A DNA stretch of 5,813 nucleotides. It comes from Alphaproteobacteria bacterium. Its GTDB lineage: Bacteria; Pseudomonadota; Alphaproteobacteria; Rhizobiales; Devosiaceae. The first letter of the stretch is position 1, and the number at the start of each line of letters is the position of its first letter. This document shows positions 1-5,813 of the stretch, piece after piece. The stretch covers positions 1 to 5,813 of the forward strand of contig JAJRRJ010000187.1 of assembly GCA_024279575.1 (NCBI GenBank). The letters are read 5' to 3'. The notes under the pieces were generated by a model. The model saw only the letters and a program-made list of their open reading frames with translations, was not told the origin of the DNA and made no database searches. A program made the position numbers and the translations under genes.

Positions 1-1
1 A

Positions 2-133
2 AGAATGGGCCAAAGATGTTTCCCGGCCCGTGTGGTCAAATTCGTTGAGCGCTTTTTGGACTATGAAGCGCCTCAATTGCAAGCCATATTAGACACATTG
101 ACCTCGAATAGGAAAAACCAGCATGCTGATTAA
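2..133 (+). CDS. C-terminal end of an unidentified protein (5' end outside window)
   Basis: The second frame is open from the window edge to a TAA at 131-133, giving 43 residues that end FLDYEAPQLQAILDTLTSNR plus a short charged tail. The last 30 or so residues look like a real amphipathic helical C-terminus, rich in Leu, Glu and Asp. The stop lies 11 bases inside the next gene, a typical operon overlap. I do not recognise the family; a LysR-type regulator tail is a loose possibility only. The first dozen residues (RMGQRCFPAR) look less natural than the overlapping third frame (EWAKDVSRP), so a frameshift near position 30-40 cannot be excluded. The fragment is too short to be sure it is coding. 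Confidence 0.35.
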   Translation, partial: RMGQRCFPARVVKFVERFLDYEAPQLQAILDTLTSNRKNQHAD

Positions 134-764
134 CGCCTCACAAAACAACAAACCATATTACCTGCTGGCTGTGATCGCATTGCTCTCTTTCTTTGCCACC
201 GGTGTGAAGGCACAAAACACCCCGGGGGAAATCAGTTCCACATATTCAAAACTGAATTTGGACAAATGCCGCTTATTAACCCGGCAGGAATTGGGCATGC
301 CCGAACTCACCCAGGAAGAACAGGGCGTTGCGGGCAGCCAATGGCTGTGTATGGGTTATAATAATTCTATTATCTATGTATCAGAAGGTGATTTGCGGTT
401 TTTTGTTTCCTATGGAGAAAATGCCATGCAGGAACGCGCCGCGAGCCAAACCCTGCCCGCCTTTAATTTCATCGGAGAAACCATCGAGTGGCGGGTGCAA
501 AAGGTCAATGGTGCATGGGTGCCCTTTGCCACCATTTTACGCTGGCACACTGAATCTGGCGATATGGCCCAGGACAAAGGCGAAGTGTTGATCGTGACCA
601 AACTGGAGCCGGGAAATACCTGCCATGTGGCCTATATTGATGCCAAAATGCCGGTTTTGGCCAACCAGACCTTCAATGCAAATGAAATTGCCCGCCAGTT
701 TGCCGACAATGAAGTGGCAGATTTCAACTGCCAAACCGACGACATTTTGCTCTACCCCTCCTGA
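123..764 (+). CDS. Small exported (periplasmic) protein of unknown function, four cysteines
   Basis: This 213-residue protein has a clear Sec signal peptide: a polar n-region (residues 1-13), a hydrophobic core (LLAVIALLSFFATGV, 14-28) and a likely cleavage after VKA at residue 30, so the mature protein starts QNTPGE. There is no lipobox cysteine and no second membrane segment, so a soluble periplasmic location is inferred. The mature part carries four cysteines (49, 76, 167, 203), an even number that could form two disulphides. Recognisable blocks are SQWLCMGYNNSIIYVSEGDL, RFFVSYG and FIGETIEWRV followed by PFATILRW. From memory these recur in uncharacterised secreted proteins of Alphaproteobacteria, but I can assign no function. 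The start is backed by AGGA at 110-113, nine bases upstream. It sits between an overlapping upstream gene end and mtnN, probably in one operon. No enzyme motif is seen. Confidence 0.85.
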   Translation: MLINASQNNKPYYLLAVIALLSFFATGVKAQNTPGEISSTYSKLNLDKCRLLTRQELGMPELTQEEQGVAGSQWLCMGYNNSIIYVSEGDLRFFVSYGENAMQERAASQTLPAFNFIGETIEWRVQKVNGAWVPFATILRWHTESGDMAQDKGEVLIVTKLEPGNTCHVAYIDAKMPVLANQTFNANEIARQFADNEVADFNCQTDDILLYPS

Positions 765-775
765 TCGCCATACCC

Positions 776-1408
776 ATGAGTTACAAAATAAAACCCATTG
801 GCGCCCACAGCGTGCTTTACGTAATGGCAGCGGATGCTGAATATGGCCCCCACCTGCAAAAAACCATCTCGCCCCTTTTCACAGGGGTTGGCCCGGTGGA
901 AGCAGCCATTGCCCTTACCCGCACCCTTGGTGACCTTGCGGCAAAAACAAGCCTGCCCGATTTTGTGATTTCCCTTGGCTCTGCGGGGTCACGCGATTTA
1001 ACCCAAACCCATATCTATCAGGCCAGTTCGGTTTCCTACCGTGATATGGATGCTTCGCTACTGGGCTTTGAAAAAGGTACGACCCCGTTCCTTGATCTAC
1101 CCGCTGAACTAAATCTGTCCCCGCAATTGCCCGGTGTGCCAAAAGCCACCCTTTCCACCGGGGCCAATATCATTTCAGGAACTGATTACGATGCCATAAG
1201 CGCTCAAATGGTGGATATGGAAACCTATGCCCTCAAGCGGGTTTGCCAGACCTTCAATTTACCCCTGATTGCCCTGCGCGGTATTTCCGACGGCAGCCAT
1301 GACCTTGATGGCCTGCTCAGCTGGACACAATATTTGCATATTATTGATGAAAAACTGGCAATAGCGGTTACACATCTGGAAGAAAACATCCGGAATAACG
1401 AGCTTTAG
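776..1408 (+). CDS. mtnN: 5'-methylthioadenosine/S-adenosylhomocysteine nucleosidase
   Basis: This 210-residue cytoplasmic enzyme of the PNP/UDP phosphorylase superfamily is predicted to cleave the N-glycosidic bond of MTA and SAH, releasing adenine plus methylthioribose or S-ribosylhomocysteine. It thereby relieves product inhibition of methyltransferases and polyamine synthesis. Residues matching the E. coli catalytic set are visible: Glu22 in MAADAEYGPHL (E. coli Glu12), Met148-Glu149 in MVDMETYAL (Met173-Glu174, ribose binding) and Asp172 in LRGISDGS (Asp197, the general acid). The glycine-rich strands FTGVGPVEAA (35-44) and VISLGSAGS (64-72) are also present. It is slightly shorter than the 232-residue E. 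coli protein. The wording SYRDMDASLLGFEKG is that of the rhizobial subgroup. It lies 11 bases after the exported-protein gene, with no purine-rich Shine-Dalgarno before its ATG, so translational coupling is likely. A related nucleoside hydrolase specificity cannot be wholly excluded. Confidence 0.9.
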   Translation: MSYKIKPIGAHSVLYVMAADAEYGPHLQKTISPLFTGVGPVEAAIALTRTLGDLAAKTSLPDFVISLGSAGSRDLTQTHIYQASSVSYRDMDASLLGFEKGTTPFLDLPAELNLSPQLPGVPKATLSTGANIISGTDYDAISAQMVDMETYALKRVCQTFNLPLIALRGISDGSHDLDGLLSWTQYLHIIDEKLAIAVTHLEENIRNNEL

Positions 1409-1423
1409 AGCGGCCTGAAAGAT

Positions 1424-3256
1424 TTACCCCTCAGTCCCTTTTTCCATTGCCTGAGCCGCCCGCATGGCCCGCTTGCGATCATGGGGATCAAGGTGAATTT
1501 TGCGCACACGAATGGATTTGGGCGTTACCTCAACATATTCATCATCGGTAATATAGCCAAGAGATTGCTCCAGCGTCAGCCGTTTTGGTGTTGTTAAACG
1601 CACCGCCTCATCCGTTGACTGGGTGCGAATATTGGTCAGCTGTTTGCCCTTGAGCGGATTAACTTCCAGATCATTGCCCCTGGTATGCTCACCAATAATC
1701 ATACCCACATAAACCGGCACGCCCGCATCAATCAGCATCGCACCGCGATCCTCAAGATTAAACAGGGCATAGGGGACCGATGTCCCCTGACCATTGGAAA
1801 TCAAAACCCCGGTGCGCCGCCCGGGCAACGCGCCCTTAAAGGGCACAAATTCGTGGAACACCCGGTTAAATATTGCCGTCCCGCGCGTATCGCTCATCAG
1901 TTCAGGCTGATACCCGATCAAAGCGCGTGTAGGCACATGAAGGGTTAACCGCGTCCGCCCGATGCCAGAAGGGCGCATATCCATCAGCTCCCCTTTGCGT
2001 TCGGTCAGTTTTTGCACAACAGCGCCCGAATGCTCATCATCCACGTCAATGATAACTTCTTCCACCGGCTCAAGCTTCTTGCCATCTTCCTCGCGGAACA
2101 ATACCCTTGGTCGCCCTACGGTCAATTCAAACCCCTCACGGCGCATGGTTTCGATCAGCACCGCCATTTGCAATTCGCCACGCCCCGAAACCTCAAAACT
2201 GTCTCCGTCAGCGCCTCGTTTCATTTCAATGGCCACGTTGCCTTCAGCTTCCCGGGTCAATCGGTCGCCAATGACCCGGCTTTGCACTTTGTCGCCCTCT
2301 TTACCTGCAAGCGGGCCATCATTAATGCGAAAAGTCATGGATAAAGTAGGGGGATCAATGGGTTGGGCTTTAAGGGGCCTGGTAACGCTGGGCGCACAGA
2401 TTGTATCGGCAACAGTTGCTTTTTCAAGACCGGCCAGCGAAACAATATCCCCGGCACGTCCCTGCTCAACCGGCTGACGCTCCAACCCGCGAAATGCCAG
2501 CACCTTGGACACGCGTGCTTTTTCAATTATCTCACCATCCCGGCTCAAGGCCTTCACCGCATCCGTTGCCTGCACATGGCCCGACAAAATTTTCCCGGTA
2601 AGAATTCGGCCCAAAAATGGATCACGCTGAATGGTGGTAACCAGCATGCGAAAAGAACCCTCTTCAATACCGGGTCGCTTTACATGCTCAAGAACTTTGT
2701 CCAGCAGCGGCCCCACACTGTCCTTTGGTCCCTCAGGTTCTGTCGCCATCCATTCATTTTTGGCCGACCCGTAAAGCACGGGGAAGTCCAGTTGTTCCTC
2801 ATTGGCCTCAAGGGCGACAAACAAATCAAAAACCTCATTCAACACTTCGTCATGGCGCTCATCCGGCTTATCAATCTTGTTGATTGCAACAATTGGCTGC
2901 AGCCCCAGCGCAAGCGCCTTGCCCAATACAAACTTGGTTTGCGGCATTGGCCCCTCAGCCGCATCCACCAGCAAAACAACCCCATCCACCATAGACAAAA
3001 TACGTTCAACTTCACCGCCAAAATCCGCATGGCCCGGCGTATCAACAATATTGATCCGCGCCTGCTTCCAGACCAACGAGGTGACCTTGGCCAAAATAGT
3101 AATACCCCGTTCACGCTCCAGATCATTACTGTCCATCATCCGCTCGGTGGTGCGTTGATTTTCCCGGAACATTCCTGATTGTTTCAAAAGAACATCAATC
3201 AGCGTCGTTTTACCGTGATCAACGTGGGCAATAATCGCAATGTTGCGCAAAGACAT
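1424..3256 (-). CDS. typA: Ribosome-associated translational GTPase BipA/TypA
   Basis: This 610-residue protein is close to the usual length of about 605-615. It is an EF-G-like GTPase that binds the 70S ribosome, aids 50S assembly and is needed in many bacteria for growth at low temperature or under stress. All G motifs are intact: G1 AHVDHGKT (10-17), G2 RGITI (50-54), G3 DTPGH (72-76), G4 NKID (126-129) and G5 GSA (163-165). A domain II beta-barrel follows at roughly 200-290, then the domain III signature MTFRINDGPLAGKEG (307-321) and SGRGELQMAVLIETMRREGF (357-376). The BipA-specific C-terminal domain has GEHTRGNDLEVNPLKGKQLT (522-541) and GYITDDEYVEVTP. I chose the ATG at 3256 because family members start M-x-LRNIAIIAHVDHGKTT. 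An in-frame ATG five codons upstream (3271) would add MVVKF. Neither start has a clear Shine-Dalgarno. It is convergent with mtnN, 15 bases apart, and appears monocistronic. Confidence 0.97.
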   Translation of the reverse strand: MSLRNIAIIAHVDHGKTTLIDVLLKQSGMFRENQRTTERMMDSNDLERERGITILAKVTSLVWKQARINIVDTPGHADFGGEVERILSMVDGVVLLVDAAEGPMPQTKFVLGKALALGLQPIVAINKIDKPDERHDEVLNEVFDLFVALEANEEQLDFPVLYGSAKNEWMATEPEGPKDSVGPLLDKVLEHVKRPGIEEGSFRMLVTTIQRDPFLGRILTGKILSGHVQATDAVKALSRDGEIIEKARVSKVLAFRGLERQPVEQGRAGDIVSLAGLEKATVADTICAPSVTRPLKAQPIDPPTLSMTFRINDGPLAGKEGDKVQSRVIGDRLTREAEGNVAIEMKRGADGDSFEVSGRGELQMAVLIETMRREGFELTVGRPRVLFREEDGKKLEPVEEVIIDVDDEHSGAVVQKLTERKGELMDMRPSGIGRTRLTLHVPTRALIGYQPELMSDTRGTAIFNRVFHEFVPFKGALPGRRTGVLISNGQGTSVPYALFNLEDRGAMLIDAGVPVYVGMIIGEHTRGNDLEVNPLKGKQLTNIRTQSTDEAVRLTTPKRLTLEQSLGYITDDEYVEVTPKSIRVRKIHLDPHDRKRAMRAAQAMEKGTEG

Positions 3257-3413
3257 GAACTTAACAACCATCTGTTAGGGGAGAACTTGCTGGCCTTAGC
3301 CCAAGCCCAATTAAAGCACAAGCGATTTGTGATTTTGCCCATTCAGAGGATCTGCAAAATTGCGACAACATGTCTTTGAAAAAAGGCAGGTAAAATGCTT
3401 TGGGGGCAGGCCC
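3257..3413. other. Intergenic gap: bipA leader and 3' end of the c-di-GMP gene
   Basis: This 157-base gap separates two genes on the minus strand, so it should hold the bipA promoter and 5' untranslated leader as well as the terminator of the upstream gene. Read on the minus strand it is moderately AT-rich just after the terminator hairpin. I see only weak sigma-70-like candidates, for example TTGTGC near 3320 with TAAGGC 17 bases downstream, and none is convincing. No tRNA, riboswitch fold or repeat is evident. Confidence 0.5.
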
Positions 3414-3419
3414 CTAAAG
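3391..3419 (-). terminator. Probable intrinsic terminator overlapping the stop codon of the PAS-GGDEF-EAL gene
   Basis: Positions 3398-3406 pair with 3411-3419 to form a 9-bp stem (CTTTGGGGG against CCCCTAAAG, one G-T pair at DNA level) closed by a four-base loop. The TAG stop (3414-3416) lies inside the stem. On the minus strand the stem is followed by CATTTTA, then a run of six T about 10 bases further on. The stem is GC-rich and well placed, but the T tract is broken, so efficiency is uncertain. On the plus strand no T tract follows. Confidence 0.4.
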
Positions 3420-5813
3420 GTCCATTACTTTATCCAAAGGCATTGTCGGCAACCTGATTCCCAATTCCTCTGCCGCACGTAATTCAACGGTATGCAACAA
3501 CTCTGAGATTGAACAGGAAGGTAAAGGCGCGCTAAATAAATACCCCTGCACCTCATGGCATCCAAGATCACGCATAAAGTCCAGTTGACATTCCTTATCA
3601 ACCCCCACCGCATTCATCACAATTCCCAATGAACACCCAAGATTAACCACGGCCTTGGCAATTTCCCGATTTTCCTGATTAGCCGCATTATCTGCAACAA
3701 ATGAAGGATCAAGATTTATTTTATCGAACGAAAATACTTTAAGCCGGTTCAGGGAAGAGGTTTCTTTGCCAAATTCATCAAGGCTCAACCGCACACCAAG
3801 CGCTTTGAGTTTATGCAGAATTTTTGTTGTTGAGGCGGTTCGTTTGTCCAGATGCGCCTCTGAAACCCCCAATTCAAGACGCGCCGGATCAAGTCCGGTT
3901 TTTTTCAAAACCCGATCTATGGCTGCCACCAACCCTTTTTTACCGATCTGGAAGGTCGAAAGGTTTAACGACAACCGTACCTGACTTGGCCAGTTTGTTG
4001 CAGCCTGACACGCCTGCTCAATTGTCCAGTGAATCAGATTGTCATTCACACCAATCTCCTGGGCAAGCTGTACGAAGTCTTTGCTTAATAAGCGCCCAAG
4101 CCGGGGGTGATCCCAGTTAATCATAGCCTCACACGAACTTATCCGGTTGCTGCCCAATTCCAAAATGGGCTGGAAGGTCAGGGAAAACTGTTCCAATTGC
4201 ATCGCAGATTTAAGGTCATCCTCCATGCTTTGGCGCTTGTGAATATCATCGTCCATGCTCTTTTCAAAGAAATGGAAACACCCTTTTCCTTCATCCTTTG
4301 CGCGATAAAGGGCACGATCGGCATTGCGCATAAGAGTATCCCCATCGGTGCCATCAGCAGGCGCAACAGCAACTCCGATTGAGGTCCCGATTTTTATCTG
4401 GTGACCCTCAACACTCATGGGTTTGGAAAATTCAAACAAAATACGTTTTGCCACCAGAGAGGCTTGTCGGGGATGCTCAAGCGGGCCAATTAAACACATA
4501 AATTCATCCCCCCCCATCCGCGCGACAGTCTCGTGATCTCGCACCGCATTTTTCAAACGCGCCGCCACCTGTTTGAGCACCTCATCACCAATCCCGTGAC
4601 CAAGCGTATCATTAACATCCTTGAACCGGTCCAGATCAAGACACAGCACTGCCATCATTTCTCCTCTGGCAATGCGGGATTCCGCCTTGTTCATCTCCTG
4701 AGAAAAATAGCTTCGGTTGGGCAAACCGGTTAGATCATCATGCCGGGAAAGGTGCCGGATATGTTCTTCTTTTAACTGTCGGACAGTTACATCTTCATGG
4801 GTTGATACCCAGCCCCCGTCTTCCATAGGGCCATACGATACCGCCACATGCATACCATTGCGCATTTCCCAGATTTTCGTTACCGGCTCACATCCCACTT
4901 TCAAATCCTTGACCAGATCTGTCAAAGAATTGGCTACCGCCTGCTGGGAAAAATCCTTAGGTGTTGCTCCCATGGTTTCGCGATATACCATCATCGACTT
5001 GAACGATGTACCTGGCCTGCCAAAATCAGCCGGCAATTTATATATTTCCAGATATGGCTGGTTGCAGATCACCAGGTTTTCGTTGACATCAAACATGGCC
5101 AACCCATGCGCCATATTCCCGACCGCTGCATTAAACCGACTGTTTTGAACCTTAAGCTCCGCCTCACGAATTTTTGCCGCTTTGACCCGTTGGCGCTCCT
5201 GCGTCACATCTTCATGAATGGAAACCCAGCCCCCATCCCCCGAAGGAGCATAAGTGGAGGAGACATGCTGTCCGTTCTGCATTTCCCAGATTTGACGCAC
5301 AGGCGCACCCCCGGCTGACATTTGCATCGCCAGTTCTTTCACCTTGTGTGGCAGGTCCCCCTGATCCTTAACAAGGGGCGCGCTTGGCAATGACGATCGA
5401 TAATCCAGAATATCCTGGAACGGTGTTCCAGGCCGCCCCATTTCCGGGGACAGGTTAAAAATTTCCAGATAAGGCTTGTTACAAATGACCAGTTTTTCAT
5501 CGGCGTCAAACATGGCCAACCCATGGGCCATACTACCCACCGCCGCTTCAAAGCGGGCATTTTGTAAAGTCAATTCTTCTTCGCGTGCCCGGGCAGCATC
5601 AATATGCGCACGCTCTTCTGTAACGTCCTGGTGTATGGAAACCCAACCGCCCTCATCAGTCAATTCATCAACAACAGAATAGACCTTACCGTTTTCCATT
5701 TCATTGATCACAACCGAGGAGGCGGCTGATTTGAGGGTCTTTACAAAAGTGCTGGTGCCCCCATCAACACATCCCTTGGGCACCAGACCTGTCTGCATGA
5801 TGCAATCAATAAT
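3414..5813 (-). CDS. Multi-PAS GGDEF-EAL c-di-GMP signalling protein (N-terminus outside window)
   Basis: Residues here count from the ATG at 5798. That ATG is internal, because the frame stays open to the window edge (IIDCI before the Met) and the preceding PAS module is cut through. At least three PAS_7-like sensor modules, each ending GGWVS-H-DVT (50-60, 189-199, 328-338), are joined by charged helical linkers. A GGDEF domain (about 350-512) follows, with DDLTGLPNR (354-362), metal Asp388 in LDLDRFK and intact GGDEF at 429-433, so diguanylate cyclase activity is expected. The inhibitory I-site is RDHE (420-423) instead of RxxD. The EAL domain (about 530-770) is degenerate: EAM at 557-559, Gly644 and Val731 in place of metal-ligand glutamates, and DEFG (674-677) for DDFG. 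Asn612, Lys693 and Gln751 remain. Phosphodiesterase activity is therefore doubtful. No membrane segment is visible in this part. The protein probably turns a sensed signal into c-di-GMP output for motility or biofilm. Confidence 0.95.
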   Translation of the reverse strand: MIDCIMQTGLVPKGCVDGGTSTFVKTLKSAASSVVINEMENGKVYSVVDELTDEGGWVSIHQDVTEERAHIDAARAREEELTLQNARFEAAVGSMAHGLAMFDADEKLVICNKPYLEIFNLSPEMGRPGTPFQDILDYRSSLPSAPLVKDQGDLPHKVKELAMQMSAGGAPVRQIWEMQNGQHVSSTYAPSGDGGWVSIHEDVTQERQRVKAAKIREAELKVQNSRFNAAVGNMAHGLAMFDVNENLVICNQPYLEIYKLPADFGRPGTSFKSMMVYRETMGATPKDFSQQAVANSLTDLVKDLKVGCEPVTKIWEMRNGMHVAVSYGPMEDGGWVSTHEDVTVRQLKEEHIRHLSRHDDLTGLPNRSYFSQEMNKAESRIARGEMMAVLCLDLDRFKDVNDTLGHGIGDEVLKQVAARLKNAVRDHETVARMGGDEFMCLIGPLEHPRQASLVAKRILFEFSKPMSVEGHQIKIGTSIGVAVAPADGTDGDTLMRNADRALYRAKDEGKGCFHFFEKSMDDDIHKRQSMEDDLKSAMQLEQFSLTFQPILELGSNRISSCEAMINWDHPRLGRLLSKDFVQLAQEIGVNDNLIHWTIEQACQAATNWPSQVRLSLNLSTFQIGKKGLVAAIDRVLKKTGLDPARLELGVSEAHLDKRTASTTKILHKLKALGVRLSLDEFGKETSSLNRLKVFSFDKINLDPSFVADNAANQENREIAKAVVNLGCSLGIVMNAVGVDKECQLDFMRDLGCHEVQGYLFSAPLPSCSISELLHTVELRAAEELGIRLPTMPLDKVMDL
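4785..5813 (-). repeat. Tandem coding repeat of a 417-base (139-codon) PAS module
   Basis: Two full units (5202-5618 and 4785-5201) and the tail of a third (5619 to the window edge) run in tandem inside the PAS-GGDEF-EAL gene. The period is exactly 139 residues: GGW falls at residues 50, 189 and 328, and MAHGLAMFD at 90 and 229. At DNA level the two full copies share exact stretches, such as a 20-base match starting at 5089 and 5506 and gcatttcccagattt starting at 4862 and 5279, both 417 apart. The first, partial copy has diverged more. The repeat reflects duplication of a sensor module, not a mobile element. Confidence 0.85.

Noticed and set aside
1402..1423. Possible bidirectional terminator hairpin between mtnN and bipA
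   Set aside because: The stem is only about six pairs with a bulge, and no T run follows in either direction.
1962..2477. 171-codon plus-strand open frame, rich in Ser, Pro and Arg
   Set aside because: It is antisense to bipA, and its low-complexity composition is typical of a reverse-strand shadow.
2363..3178. 271-codon open frame on the plus strand
   Set aside because: It lies wholly antisense to bipA, whose protein is unmistakable. Its translation has no recognisable domain and looks like a codon-bias shadow.
3257..3271. Longer bipA start at 3271 (adds MVVKF)
   Set aside because: BipA proteins normally begin two or three residues before LRNIAIIAHVDHGKTT, and no Shine-Dalgarno supports the upstream ATG. 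It remains possible but is less likely.
4717..5318. Overlapping plus-strand open frames of 143 and 156 codons
   Set aside because: Both are antisense to the repeated PAS modules. Their similarity to each other is a by-product of the coding repeat, not of real genes.

Overview
The window looks like an ordinary chromosomal stretch of an alphaproteobacterium with intermediate GC. The evidence is protein-level. The MTA/SAH nucleosidase has the rhizobial-type sequence (VISLGSAGSRDL, SYRDMDASLLGFEKG). The exported protein beside it resembles small secreted proteins I recall from Hyphomicrobiales and relatives. The large signalling protein is built from PAS_7-type sensor modules joined to GGDEF and EAL domains, an architecture common in marine and soil Alphaproteobacteria. 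I cannot name a genus. No mobile elements, tRNA or rRNA genes, or CRISPR arrays are visible.

Layout, left to right. Positions 2-133 (+) probably hold the last 43 codons of a gene that begins outside the window. It overlaps by 11 bases the start of a small exported protein with four cysteines (123-764, +), and 11 bases after that lies mtnN, a 5'-methylthioadenosine/S-adenosylhomocysteine nucleosidase (776-1408, +). These read as one operon. On the other strand, ending only 15 bases from mtnN, is bipA/typA, a ribosome-associated translational GTPase (1424-3256, -). A 157-base gap then carries the bipA leader and a probable terminator for the next gene. That gene (3414-5813, -, start beyond the right edge) encodes a multi-PAS c-di-GMP signalling protein.

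The genes do not form one pathway. mtnN serves methyl-cycle and polyamine or quorum-signal by-product clearance. BipA serves ribosome assembly and stress or cold adaptation. The PAS-GGDEF-EAL protein makes or senses the second messenger c-di-GMP. The point most worth a second look is that last protein. Its GGDEF site is intact, but its EAL domain has lost several metal-ligand residues, so it is probably a cyclase with a dead or binding-only EAL domain, controlled by at least three sensor modules repeated at exactly 139 residues. I found no convincing undescribed system.
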